Origin: Anaerolineaceae bacterium
GTDB lineage: Bacteria; Chloroflexota; Anaerolineae; Anaerolineales; Anaerolineaceae
DNA length: 64,000 nucleotides
Assembly (NCBI GenBank): GCA_029975475.1
Contig: JARKPB010000008.1
Span: 620,001 to 684,000 of the forward strand
Direction: 5' to 3'
How positions within the stretch are numbered: position 1 is the first letter of the stretch; each line of letters opens with the position of its first letter. A program made the translations under genes and the position numbers. Shown here in pieces: positions 54,533-63,891 of the stretch. The notes beneath the pieces were generated by a model, which did not search any database, was not told the DNA's origin, and saw only the letters and a list, made by a program, of their open reading frames with translations.

Positions 54533-55303
54533 TTAGCGCATGGGTTCACCGCTTTCTCCCATGATTCTGCGGATAAAATGCCCGGTCAGGGTAAATGCCA
54601 TTTCCTTTTGGCTGTCAAGCAAGATCACATGCCCGGATTCTTGAAGTATATGTTTTTCTTTCTGGAGATTAGGCAAGCGCTGGTAAGTTGACAAAGCGTA
54701 AAGGTTGCTGATGGTATGATCATTACTGCCCAGCACCAAAAGCACGGGTCGTTTTACGCTTTTAATCTTCATTTTTACGATCTGTTGCAGGAGAAATAAC
54801 TGGACGGCTGCTTTTAACGGGATGACATTGTAACCCTGCCAGGGCATACTTTCATCCGTGTTCGCCTTCCAGATGTAATTCTTAAACGGCCAGACGAAAA
54901 GCGTTTTCCACAACCCCGGAGTTTTTAACGCTGGAGAATATAGAAGCAATCCGGCTATTTCCGGGTGTCTTTCAGCCAGATAGAGGGCTAACAATCCACC
55001 CATTGATTCTCCGCCGACAAACACCGCCTTGCAATTCTGGGTCATCTCAAAAAGCGCGGTTTCTGCAGTCTGAACCCAGCTTCGCCAGGTTGCCCGGTTC
55101 ATATCCTCCGGGTTTGTGCCGTGTCCGGGCAGCAACGGACCTGCAACGCTAAATCCCTGCCCGCGGAGGTATTCTGCCAGTCCCCTCACCTCTACCGTAG
55201 TGGCGGTGAAGCCGTGGAATAATAAAACCCCCACATCTCCGTTTTTCCAAAAAAAGGAGGTTCCATCCAATTCAGGATGCTGATAAATCGGTGGTGTGCT
55301 CAT
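54533..55303 (-). CDS. Alpha/beta hydrolase (carboxylesterase-like)
   Basis: 256 residues. The nucleophile elbow is GESMGG, the oxyanion motif LFHGFTATTVEVRGLAEYL, the acid Asp in GSNDHTI and the His in ESGHVILLD. The group matches Est30-type thermophile carboxylesterases and monoacylglycerol lipases. It shares a base with the start of the broken LarA-like gene, so it is co-transcribed with it. Substrate not known. Confidence 0.92.
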   Translation of the reverse strand: MSTPPIYQHPELDGTSFFWKNGDVGVLLFHGFTATTVEVRGLAEYLRGQGFSVAGPLLPGHGTNPEDMNRATWRSWVQTAETALFEMTQNCKAVFVGGESMGGLLALYLAERHPEIAGLLLYSPALKTPGLWKTLFVWPFKNYIWKANTDESMPWQGYNVIPLKAAVQLFLLQQIVKMKIKSVKRPVLLVLGSNDHTISNLYALSTYQRLPNLQKEKHILQESGHVILLDSQKEMAFTLTGHFIRRIMGESGEPMR

Positions 55304-56567
55304 TAATTTTTCTCCAGAATCGGTACTGTCGTCGAACCATAAGGGATCACCGCAACTTTATGAATGGTTCTGGTTTCATCAGCTGTCAGACATTTATTTA
55401 ATACTGATTTGATATCCGTGTAACCCGCCAGCAATAAGCGGTCCGTAATTGGTGTTGGAAGGGTTGAAACCAGACACACTTTAATCCGCTTTGCTATCAA
55501 ACCAAACTGGACGGCTTTGTGCGGTCCGACTTGAAAACCCAGCGAAGCAAATTTGTCTAGAACATCGTCGTATGACGTGGTGTTTTCCATAAAGTCCAGA
55601 TAGCTCTGGCTGCCCACGCCATCCCTGCATTCCGCCACCAGGATCGCCGTTCCACCATCCCTGGTAATGGTTGCGGCATTGGTCAGCGCTTTTTGCGCCT
55701 GGTAAAGATTGATATCTTTGGGATACCCCCCTGCACTTGCGATAACAAGGTCATATTGGTGCGGCACCTTCACCATCGTAATCTGATTCGCAAGTTGAAT
55801 CCCCTTTTCCATAATTAACCTTGGATGACCTGCGACTGCTGCATTGATAACCTTGTCAGGAGACAGGATCGCGTTCACCGCATAGTGCACCCCCATCTTT
55901 TCGCCGATTTCTTCCGCGTCCATCCGGGTCGGATTACTTTGATAGGTTCCAATTTTGGATGCTGGATCAAGCAAAAACTGGTGATTTTGATTGATTGTTT
56001 TTCTACCCGCCAGCCCTATCGCGGCGCTCTTCACGCCGCCTGAATAACCCATAAAATGATGCGGTTCCAGATTCCCGCAAACGATCCGCAGATCTGCGGC
56101 ATGAAATTGACGATTTACCCAGACCTCTGTGCCTCTGCTGGTTCGGCCGCAGTATGCCAGATTGTCCAAATCATCGCAGTTGTGAGAGATGACCGGATAT
56201 TTCCTGATGATTGTATCTGGCAGGATCAGGTTAAATTCCTTGGGCTTCATCGGAGAATGAGAACCGGTTGCGATGAGAATCGTAATATTATCCGGCTTTA
56301 TTCCCGCCTGTTCCAACCTGGCAAGCAAAGGCGGCAGGAGAAGTTCATTGGGAACCGGGCGGGTTTTATCATTGATCGCAATCGCTGCTGTCTTCGCATT
56401 TCTCGCCAGATCACAAATAAGCTGCTTCCAATTTCTTGAGAAAAGGCTTCCTCAATTATGGCGGCGGGACTGATTGAACTGGCTGAATCCGGCGGCATGA
56501 TCCAGTTTATTTCCCAATCCTGCGGCAGGTCGAATGCGATCGTGCTTTTTCCGAATGGAATTTCCAT
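55303..56567 (-). pseudogene. larA: Lactate racemase (LarA)-like gene with a single-base frameshift
   Basis: The 5' part (56567 to about 56430) encodes the usual LarA N-terminus MEIPFGKSTIAFDLP...EEAFSQEIG. The 3' part, from about 56427, continues in another frame as KQLICDLARNAKTAAIAINDKTRPV and then LLARLEQAGIKPDNITILIATGSHSP, GNLEPHHFMGYSGG, GLAGRKTI. Adding one base in GGAAGCAGC (56421-56429) restores a full LarA of about 421 residues. No slippery heptamer is present. A true mutation or a sequencing error are both possible. LarA needs a nickel-pincer cofactor made by LarBCE; those genes are not in the window. Confidence 0.85.
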
Positions 56568-56649
56568 GTGATTTCCTGATGGTGTGTTTCTATAATTTTA
56601 TAGTAGATTGGATACCCGGACGGATTAAATCGCTTAAAATATTACCACT

Positions 56650-57894
56650 ATGCTTCTTAACCGAATTCCTGCTTTAGCCTTTCGAAATTTTAGAATATTT
56701 ATTGCCGGTCAAACCGTCTCGTTGATTGGTTCCTGGATGCAGAACATGGTCTTGCCGTATCTGGCTTATAAGATCAGCGGCGAGCCATTTTTACTGGGAC
56801 TGGTCGGGTTTTCTTCCAGCTTGCCAGCACTGTTGTTTATTTTACCCGCCGGGGTGATCATTGAGAAATTGGACAAACGAAAAGCAGTGATTGGTTTTCA
56901 GAGTATCCTGATGGTTTCCGCGTTTACTCTGGCCTGGTTGGCTTTTTCTGGGGTGATTTCCATCTGGCATATCGTCCTTATTTCGTTTGTTATTGGCGGA
57001 GCGTCATCGTTTGAAATCATCGCCCGTCAAGCAATGCTCCTGGATTTAACTGACCGAAACGCACTGCCAAGCGCGATTGCTGTTAACGCGACCATTTTTA
57101 ATCTTGCCCGTGTACTGGGACCGATGCTGGCGGCTCCTTTTTTGGTTTTTGTTGCCGGAAACGGGGCTGGGTGGGCATTTCTGGTAAACGGGATCAGTTT
57201 CTTATTTGTAATCGGTTCTTTACTGTTGGTGAAAATCGCTCCGCGGACAAATCAGAACAGAGCAGCCTTCACAATGTCCGATTTTCTTGAAGGCCAACGA
57301 TTTATATTGTCATCAAAATTTATATTGACCATTATTCTCATGGTCATGATGGTCTCTTTGCTGGGTTTTCCAATCATTCAGCAAATTCCCGCAATCGCCC
57401 GCGATGTACTGGGCAGCCCGGGTGAAACAGAAAGCGCAATCGCTGCCAGAAACAGTTTTATGGTTACGTTTCAGGGCATCGGTGCTTTAATCGCAGCGGT
57501 CACTCTGGCGTTGTTTAATAAAATTAAGCGTAAAACCAGGCTGCAATTCATTGGCCAGTTGGTTTTTGCTCTGGGAATCATTGGTATTGGCCTCAGCCGC
57601 TCTGAAACCTTTACGTTTTTATTCATTGCAGTCTGCGGCTGGGGTATGGTCACCCAGCTGGCACTGACCAATACATTAATCCAGCTGGAAAGTCCAGAAT
57701 CATATCGCGGAAGAGTCCTGAGCTCCTATTTATGGGTGCTGCAAGGATTGGGTCCCTTTGGCAGTCTTTTTGTCGGATGGTTAAGCCAGACGATCGGCGT
57801 GGCGAATACTGCGGTGATTTGCGGAAGTGTGTGCTGTATTGGTTATCTTGTTTTTCACTTTACTCAGCCGCAGCTGCGCTATCACATGAGCTAG
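56650..57894 (+). CDS. MFS exporter, enterobactin-exporter-like
   Basis: 414 residues with ten to twelve helices; FRIFIAGQTVSLIGSWMQNMVLPYLAY at the start and VIIEKLDKRKAVIG at the first cytoplasmic loop match the MFS_3 (EntS-like) group. TAAAAT at 56635-56640 is ten bases before the ATG and no Shine-Dalgarno is seen, so the message may start at or just before the ATG. Substrate unknown. Six bases separate it from the helicase gene. Confidence 0.85.
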   Translation: MLLNRIPALAFRNFRIFIAGQTVSLIGSWMQNMVLPYLAYKISGEPFLLGLVGFSSSLPALLFILPAGVIIEKLDKRKAVIGFQSILMVSAFTLAWLAFSGVISIWHIVLISFVIGGASSFEIIARQAMLLDLTDRNALPSAIAVNATIFNLARVLGPMLAAPFLVFVAGNGAGWAFLVNGISFLFVIGSLLLVKIAPRTNQNRAAFTMSDFLEGQRFILSSKFILTIILMVMMVSLLGFPIIQQIPAIARDVLGSPGETESAIAARNSFMVTFQGIGALIAAVTLALFNKIKRKTRLQFIGQLVFALGIIGIGLSRSETFTFLFIAVCGWGMVTQLALTNTLIQLESPESYRGRVLSSYLWVLQGLGPFGSLFVGWLSQTIGVANTAVICGSVCCIGYLVFHFTQPQLRYHMS

Positions 57895-57900
57895 GGAATT

Positions 57901-60426
57901 ATGCCGACAGATATTTCATCCCTTATTGCTCTATGGAATAGAAAGCCTGAGATCAAAACCCTGATTACGCACGTTGAGCAGGAACAAGAAAAAGCAGCCA
58001 CTTACGCCGATTTTCCTGGATCAATCGCGCCCGAAGTAATTAAGGCTCTCGCTGAACACGGTATCCGGCAGCTCTATTCTCATCAACAGCAGGCTTATTT
58101 GCTGTGCGAATCAGGAAATAATATCGTGATTACCACCGGAAACGCCAGTGGAAAGAGCCTGTGTTATCAGCTGCCGATCCTTCAATCACTGCACTGCGAT
58201 TCGGAAGCCTGCTATTTGTGCATTTTCCCAACCAAAGCGCTTGGGCATGATCAACACAAATCTTTTATTGACTTTACCAGAGCTTTGTTTTCATTTTCGG
58301 TAACTGAACCCAGCGAAATGGCGGCTGTTTACGACGGTGACAGCGCTCATGGAGCACGACAAAGGGCAAAAAAAAATGCGCGCATCTTAATCACAAACCC
58401 GGACATGCTGCATGTAGGAATCCTGCCAAGACACCCTGAATGGGCGCGCTTTTTAGCAAATCTAAAATACATTGTGCTGGATGAAATCCATCTGTATCGA
58501 GGGATTTGGGGATCGCATGTCGCCAATATCCTCCGCAGACTGGATCGCATTCTTCGGTTTTATGGCGCTTCTCCTCAATATATTCTGACTACTGCGACTG
58601 TAGCCAACGCAGCCGTTCATGGCGAGAAGCTGACTGGCCAGCGGTTGAGGTTGGTTAGTGATGATGGTTCGCCAAAAGGGAGAAAAACGTTTTTGATGAT
58701 TAATTCTCCAGTAGTGAACCGCGATTTAAATATTCGGCAAAGTATTGCAAAAACTTTTCTTCCGTTTGCCGCTGATATATTAAGCGCGCAGGTTCAAACC
58801 CTTTATTTTGGGCAAACCCGCAAAATGGTAGAAAATTTGGGACGAATGTTGCGAGATGAATATCCTGAAGCCGGCGATCAAATCGCGATATACCGTTCCG
58901 GTTATCTCCCGTCTCAGCGCCGAACAATTGAAAGTCAAATCAAGAAGTATCAGGTCGCCTTAACGGTCGCAACCAACGCGCTGGAAATTGGTGTTGATAT
59001 AGGCCAGTTGGATTGCGTTTGCATCGGCGGATTCCCCGGCACGATTTCATCATTCAGGCAGCAGGGCGGCCGAGCCGGCCGTTTGCAGCAGTCATCAGCT
59101 GTCTTATTTTTTGCGAGCATGTCCTCTGTTGATCAGTATCTGGCCAATCATCCAGAATATTTATTTGAAAAAAGCCCGGAAGTAGTCTCCATTAACCCGG
59201 ATAATTCACAGATCGTTCATCAACACCTGCAATGCAGCCTGTTTGAGCTGCCTTTCCAACGCAACGAGTCGTTTGGAACATTGCCCCTTGACTGGTTGAC
59301 ATCTTTTCTTCAGGTACTTTGTTTGCAGGGAAAAATCCATCTTCGCGGTGATACCTACTACTGGCTTGCGGACGCTTACCCTGCTGCTGATATTTCCATC
59401 CGGTCAATCGGAGGAAAACCATACCGACTTCTGGTTTTTGATCAAGAAGCAAGTGTTGAGATTGGCGAAGTTGATCCAGCTTCTGTTCATTGGTATGTTC
59501 ACCCGGGGGCGGTCTACATTCATCAAGGCGTGAGTTACCTGGTTCAGGACTTGAATTTCTCAAATCGAGAAGTAATTCTGAATCAAAAACAAACCGATTA
59601 CTACACCGTTCCCGTTCAGCAGCATGAGATTACCCCGGCCGACCCTGAAGAGGAAGGAAGCGATCGAGGGTTTAACCGATATTACGGGGAAATCAACGTT
59701 CTGTCCCAGGTAATTGGTTATAAAAAAATCAACTGGGAAGACCCGCTTGCTGTTTCGCTGCAGACACTGGAAATGCCCCCGACCAATTTGCAGACTTATG
59801 GAACATGGATCACCATAGCTCCTGAGATTGTCGAGGGATTAAAGGGAATGGGCTTGTGGTCGTCAGAAGCGAACTCGTATGGAAAAAACTGGGAGCAGCA
59901 AAAAGCGCTGGCGCGTAAACGGGATCAGTACCGCTGTGTCAACTGCGGGTTACCAGAGACCGATCAAGCGCACGCGGTTCATCACAAGATTCCTTTTCGG
60001 CATTTCGCATCTTACCAACTCGCGAATTCTTTGGACAATCTGGTGACGTTATGTCCGGCCTGCCACCGGCTGGCTGAGGCTCATGTGAAAACGCGGTCAG
60101 GAATAGCGGGGCTGGCGCAAATCGCATCCAATCTATCGTCTCTGAGATTAATGTGCGATCCTCATGATATGGGATGGTGGGTTGCCTCAGCCGCGCCGCA
60201 ATTTCACGGGGCGGCGGTTGTGCTTGCCTATGATCTTGCGCCGGGCGGGATTGGTCTGGCTCAGCATCTCTTTTCGCAATGGCCGTTGTTGCTAAATGAA
60301 TGTTTGTTGCATCTCGAAAGCTGTCCGTGCGTTAACGGTTGTCCATCCTGCGTGGGTCCATCCGGTCCAGATGGACTGGGCTGTAAAAGCGAAGTTAAAG
60401 CCTTGCTGTCCTTGATGGTGCCCTGA
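57901..60426 (+). CDS. MrfA-like DEXH helicase carrying an HNH nuclease domain
   Basis: 841 residues. Helicase lobe 1 has GNASGKSLCYQLP (Walker A) and LDEIHLY (Walker B); lobe 2 has TNALEIGVDIGQLDCVCIGGFPG and QQGGRAGR. The C-terminal zinc-binding domain of MrfA/YprA type has CPCVNGCPSC and a late Cys (about 800-830). Between them, near residues 665-735, lies an HNH domain: RKRDQYRCVNCG, HAVHHKIPF, LVTLCPACHRLAE. Bacillus subtilis MrfA repairs mitomycin-type DNA damage, and its partner MrfB is encoded directly after, as here. The HNH insertion is not part of the Bacillus protein as I know it. Confidence 0.87.
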   Translation: MPTDISSLIALWNRKPEIKTLITHVEQEQEKAATYADFPGSIAPEVIKALAEHGIRQLYSHQQQAYLLCESGNNIVITTGNASGKSLCYQLPILQSLHCDSEACYLCIFPTKALGHDQHKSFIDFTRALFSFSVTEPSEMAAVYDGDSAHGARQRAKKNARILITNPDMLHVGILPRHPEWARFLANLKYIVLDEIHLYRGIWGSHVANILRRLDRILRFYGASPQYILTTATVANAAVHGEKLTGQRLRLVSDDGSPKGRKTFLMINSPVVNRDLNIRQSIAKTFLPFAADILSAQVQTLYFGQTRKMVENLGRMLRDEYPEAGDQIAIYRSGYLPSQRRTIESQIKKYQVALTVATNALEIGVDIGQLDCVCIGGFPGTISSFRQQGGRAGRLQQSSAVLFFASMSSVDQYLANHPEYLFEKSPEVVSINPDNSQIVHQHLQCSLFELPFQRNESFGTLPLDWLTSFLQVLCLQGKIHLRGDTYYWLADAYPAADISIRSIGGKPYRLLVFDQEASVEIGEVDPASVHWYVHPGAVYIHQGVSYLVQDLNFSNREVILNQKQTDYYTVPVQQHEITPADPEEEGSDRGFNRYYGEINVLSQVIGYKKINWEDPLAVSLQTLEMPPTNLQTYGTWITIAPEIVEGLKGMGLWSSEANSYGKNWEQQKALARKRDQYRCVNCGLPETDQAHAVHHKIPFRHFASYQLANSLDNLVTLCPACHRLAEAHVKTRSGIAGLAQIASNLSSLRLMCDPHDMGWWVASAAPQFHGAAVVLAYDLAPGGIGLAQHLFSQWPLLLNECLLHLESCPCVNGCPSCVGPSGPDGLGCKSEVKALLSLMVP

Positions 60427-61652
60427 TGGACGATCCAATCCAGGCATTATTAAGAGCGCTCAACATCCAAATGGGAATGAAAGATATCGTTCCCAGAAAA
60501 AACACCCGAATAGAGGATATTGTAGCGGGTCAGGAAATTCTCACAGAATTCGGCCCGGTCTATGCGATCGAAAAATCTGTTCCCTATGATCAAATGCACG
60601 GGGTCGTAAAAATATCCATCCCCGCTCAGGTTGAGATGCTGCATAGCTGGGCCGGGATTAATACTTCGGTCTTCGATTTGCTTTTCTTTGATTTAGAGAC
60701 GACGGGTTTGTCTGGAGGCAGCGGAACCCTGCCATTCTTAATCGGTTTCGGTTATTTTTCTCAGACCTCATTTGAAATTCGGCAGTTATTTTTACGTGCC
60801 AGTGATCCAGAACCGGCGCAGTTGGTTGAATTTCTTAAATTTGTTACGCCCAGGTCATGCCTGGTTAGTTATAACGGAAAATCATTTGATGCGCCTATTT
60901 TGAAAAATCGATTAATTTTGAACCGATTCCCCGCAGTGCTTGATTCACTGCAGCACATGGATTTGTTACATCTGGCCAGAAAAATATGGAAATATCGTTT
61001 GGAAAGCCGCGGACTCAAGGACCTCGAACGGGATATCCTCCATTTTGAACGGAATGCGGACGAAATACCCGGATGGATGGTACCGGAGGTGTATGCTGCG
61101 TATGTCCGTAACGGAGAAACGGACCTTTTATCGGGGGTCATCTCCCATAATTATCTGGATGTTTTATCTCTGGCTGGCATCTACATCTACCTCGCCAAGA
61201 TGTTTTCTGACACTCGGGGATATAACGAATATCCCACTGAAGATCAATATTCAATTGCCAAAGCATTTCGGGTAATTGGTCAGAACGATCAGGCTGAAAA
61301 GTTGTTTGATTTGTCCGTGAAGTCCGGGCTGGGTGAAGAACTGACCGCGGATGCTTTTTTGCAGAAAGCTGCGATGGCTAAAAGCAATGGGGATTTGATA
61401 AAGTTTGAAGAATACTGCCAAAAAGCGGCTTTCCGAGGCAGTCCGTCCGCGTTATTACAGCTAACAATTTTTTACGAACACGTCAGGAAAGAGTATCAAC
61501 TGGCACTGCAATTTGCACAACTCCTCTTGCAGACTTATACCAATCGAGACAAGAACGCAAGGGTCAATAAAAAAAAGATAGAAAATCTGAACCGGAGGAT
61601 CACACGCCTAAATGAAAAAATAAAACTTTCCGCTCAAAGCGGTTCAAGGTGA
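60426..61652 (+). CDS. MrfB-like RNase H-fold exonuclease
   Basis: 408 residues. DEDD-type exonuclease motifs: FFDLETTGLSGGSGTLPFLIGFG (first acidic pair), SYNGKSFDAPILKNR (second) and NYLDVLSLAG (third). The C-terminal part (about 265-408) is helical and TPR-like. Matches YprB/MrfB, the partner of the MrfA helicase. The ATG overlaps the helicase stop, so the two are co-translated. Its C-terminus overlaps the convergent aminotransferase by 19 bases. Confidence 0.9.
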   Translation: MDDPIQALLRALNIQMGMKDIVPRKNTRIEDIVAGQEILTEFGPVYAIEKSVPYDQMHGVVKISIPAQVEMLHSWAGINTSVFDLLFFDLETTGLSGGSGTLPFLIGFGYFSQTSFEIRQLFLRASDPEPAQLVEFLKFVTPRSCLVSYNGKSFDAPILKNRLILNRFPAVLDSLQHMDLLHLARKIWKYRLESRGLKDLERDILHFERNADEIPGWMVPEVYAAYVRNGETDLLSGVISHNYLDVLSLAGIYIYLAKMFSDTRGYNEYPTEDQYSIAKAFRVIGQNDQAEKLFDLSVKSGLGEELTADAFLQKAAMAKSNGDLIKFEEYCQKAAFRGSPSALLQLTIFYEHVRKEYQLALQFAQLLLQTYTNRDKNARVNKKKIENLNRRITRLNEKIKLSAQSGSR

Positions 61653-62476
61653 TTTTCAACCCACTGAGAATACCTTCCGTGTATTTGCTGTGTTAACAGC
61701 CCTGGCTGGTTGTTGGCAATGATTTGCTGATCAATTTGGGTGATTGGCAAAACGCCTCGAGAAACGCTGGTAATGAATGCCTCGGTTACCGCTGGCAATG
61801 CGTCCTGTCTGATGCCTGTTGGTTCAACTGGCAGCGACAATTCGCGGCAAATTTTTAAGATGATTTCTCTCGTAGTCCCAAATAGAACGCCTTTTTCAGC
61901 TGTGTAAATTTTCCCGTCGAGAACCGCGTAAAAATTGCTGGACAAACCTTCAAGGATCTCTCCATTGGGTGACACCATCAAGATTTCTTCAATATTCGGT
62001 GAAAATTTGGACCGAATTTCAGCGGCAAACTGGCTGAATTGGATATTTTTTGCTTCTGCGTGTTCCCGCTGGTAAATGACTGTGGCCGCTTGATACCCCT
62101 TAAATGGATAGGCAGGAAGTTCTTCAATACGGATAAACAGGCTGGTTTGTGAAGAATTCGCTACTTTGGGAATTATGATCCTCAACCGGACATCTTTCGT
62201 CTGCTGAATCGATCGATGGATGGCTTCTCGCAAAACCGATCTTAAGACATGGATACCAAAGTTGATGGGAATTTGGAGAATTTCGGCTGAAAGGACGAGT
62301 CTTTGATAGTGCGCGGCAAAATTCAACACACGGTCATAGTGGTAAGTGCGCAGCGTGGTATAGGCGGCTGCCTCATCAAAGTGATCAAGCGAGCCCTGAA
62401 AAGGATGGATGCGGTATTCACCGCGGGAATCGATCTCAACCATGAATGCGGGATTTGGGTTCGTCAGCTCGGTCAT
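61634..62476 (-). CDS. Class IV PLP aminotransferase
   Basis: 280 residues of the fold-IV group (branched-chain aminotransferase, D-amino-acid aminotransferase, aminodeoxychorismate lyase). The catalytic Lys is in EAKNIQF and the cofactor Glu-Ser-Asn segment reads EGLSSNFYAV; GTTREIILKI follows. The N-terminus is short, so it is nearest to the D-amino-acid/PabC type. The reaction is not certain. It is divergent from the sirtuin. Confidence 0.88.
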   Translation of the reverse strand: MTELTNPNPAFMVEIDSRGEYRIHPFQGSLDHFDEAAAYTTLRTYHYDRVLNFAAHYQRLVLSAEILQIPINFGIHVLRSVLREAIHRSIQQTKDVRLRIIIPKVANSSQTSLFIRIEELPAYPFKGYQAATVIYQREHAEAKNIQFSQFAAEIRSKFSPNIEEILMVSPNGEILEGLSSNFYAVLDGKIYTAEKGVLFGTTREIILKICRELSLPVEPTGIRQDALPAVTEAFITSVSRGVLPITQIDQQIIANNQPGLLTQQIHGRYSQWVENHLEPL

Positions 62477-62479
62477 TCT

Positions 62480-62507
62480 TTGGTAAAATCCTCTGGGTTA
62501 TTATAAA
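62480..62507 (+). promoter_or_regulatory. Promoter of the sirtuin gene
   Basis: TTGGTA (62480-62485), 16 bases, TATAAA (62502-62507), 30 bases before the ATG. On the other strand TATAAT overlaps the same site and could serve the aminotransferase. Confidence 0.45.
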
Positions 62508-62537
62508 ACGATCCTGGCTGTTTAAGAGATAACGCGC

Positions 62538-63287
62538 ATGCCCGCTGAATTTGAATTTCCATCTGCTCTGGCTGGATGCATTAACGCAACCACGAAAGTG
62601 GTCGTGTTAACAGGTGCCGGGATTTCAGCCGATAGCGGTATCCCGACATTCCGCGATTCTCAAATCGGTCTGTGGAAAAATTATAAACCGCAGGAACTGG
62701 CGAGTATCCGGGCGTTTGAAAAAGACCCAAAACTGGTTTGGGACTGGTATCGCTGGCGAAGGGGTTTGATCGACCGCGCAGAACCAAATCCAGCCCATTA
62801 TGCGTTAAAGCAATTAGAAGAGTGCGCGCCTGAAACGACCATCATTACGCAGAATATTGATGGATTGCATCGAAAAGCGGGAACAACCCACTTAATTGAA
62901 TTACACGGTAATATTCACCGGGCGCGCTGCCTGCCTGAAGATAAATCGTTGCTGACCTGGGATTACAAAGCTGATATTCCCCTCTGCCCGGATTGCGGCG
63001 GTAGACTGCGGCCGGACGTGGTCTGGTTTGGCGAGCCGCTGCCCAATGAAGAACTAGCCTATGCGGTGCGGTGCAGTCGCGAATGCGACCTATTTCTTTC
63101 AATTGGCACATCAGGACTGATCGAGCCAGCAGCAAGCCTGGCGTATGAAGCCTTGAGATGCGGCGCGAAAGTCATTGAAATCAACCTCGAAGCTACACCT
63201 CTGACGGTTTATGCAACCCACGTTTTTACTGGTCAGGCGAAATCTATTCTTCCACCCTTAATCGAGTGGATGATCACATCCCGTTGA
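62538..63287 (+). CDS. Sirtuin-type NAD-dependent protein deacylase
   Basis: 249 residues. GAGISADSGIPTFR, TQNIDGLH, catalytic His in ELHGNIH, zinc-type Cys in CLPEDK and CPDCGG, and GTSGLIEPA are seen. A YxxR motif (WYRWRR) is the class III signature, which binds succinyl- or malonyl-lysine, so desuccinylation is likely. The first zinc CxxC lacks its second Cys, as in some CobB proteins. It could still bind zinc with other residues. Confidence 0.92.
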   Translation: MPAEFEFPSALAGCINATTKVVVLTGAGISADSGIPTFRDSQIGLWKNYKPQELASIRAFEKDPKLVWDWYRWRRGLIDRAEPNPAHYALKQLEECAPETTIITQNIDGLHRKAGTTHLIELHGNIHRARCLPEDKSLLTWDYKADIPLCPDCGGRLRPDVVWFGEPLPNEELAYAVRCSRECDLFLSIGTSGLIEPAASLAYEALRCGAKVIEINLEATPLTVYATHVFTGQAKSILPPLIEWMITSR

Positions 63288-63891
63288 TTTCTTTCTGATA
63301 ATCTTCGGGTGTATCCAGGTCCTTGAGGATATCAGGGGTATCTACGACCAGGTATTCGATATGCTTTTCCTGGGATTGTAAATAATCCCGCATTGTCTGA
63401 TCATCACGCATGGATAAAATTTCCTGGATACATTCAGGGGCCAGCATCCAGGGATGCCCACGGCGCATTTGATAGCTGGGAATTAATATTTTCGGCTGCT
63501 TCTTGTTCCAGGCGGTGATTAAGTCCGCCACCAGGCTGGGATGTATCTGCGGTTGGTCCCCTAGCCCGATAAAAAAAGGATGGATTTTCATATCAGAACT
63601 TTCGAGATATAGCAGCCCAATTTTTAAAGAAGTAAACATTTCTGTTGTTTCAAACCTTTTATTTTGGATGACTCTGACAGTATTATTGTTTCTAAAAAGA
63701 TGTTGAAGCTCATCGTGCGCTGCGCCGCTGACGACGATAATCTGGTTCACCCCTGCCTGTTGAAATGCGCTAACGACCGTTTCAATAACGGTTGAATCTT
63801 TCCACGGCAGGATTAATTTTTGTTTACCCATTCTTTTGGATTGTCCTGCGGCTAAAATAATCGAAAAAAGTAAGTTATTGGCTACACGCAT
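63274..63891 (-). CDS. MobA/MocA-like nucleotidyltransferase
   Basis: 205 residues. The NTP-binding motif LAAGQSKRMGKQKLILPW is at the N-terminus, with GLGDQPQI (metal-site Asp) and DLDTPEDYQ at the end. It resembles MocA (CTP:molybdopterin cytidylyltransferase) and GDP-type MobA. Two such genes lie in tandem here (see the next). It overlaps the sirtuin gene by 14 bases and starts one base into the next gene's stop (TAATG). Confidence 0.85.
   Translation of the reverse strand: MRVANNLLFSIILAAGQSKRMGKQKLILPWKDSTVIETVVSAFQQAGVNQIIVVSGAAHDELQHLFRNNNTVRVIQNKRFETTEMFTSLKIGLLYLESSDMKIHPFFIGLGDQPQIHPSLVADLITAWNKKQPKILIPSYQMRRGHPWMLAPECIQEILSMRDDQTMRDYLQSQEKHIEYLVVDTPDILKDLDTPEDYQKEINGM

Noticed and set aside
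55303-56567. The LarA split as a programmed frameshift
   Set aside because: No X XXY YYZ heptamer or similar slip site lies in the break, and the other LarA genes I know of are not known to shift.
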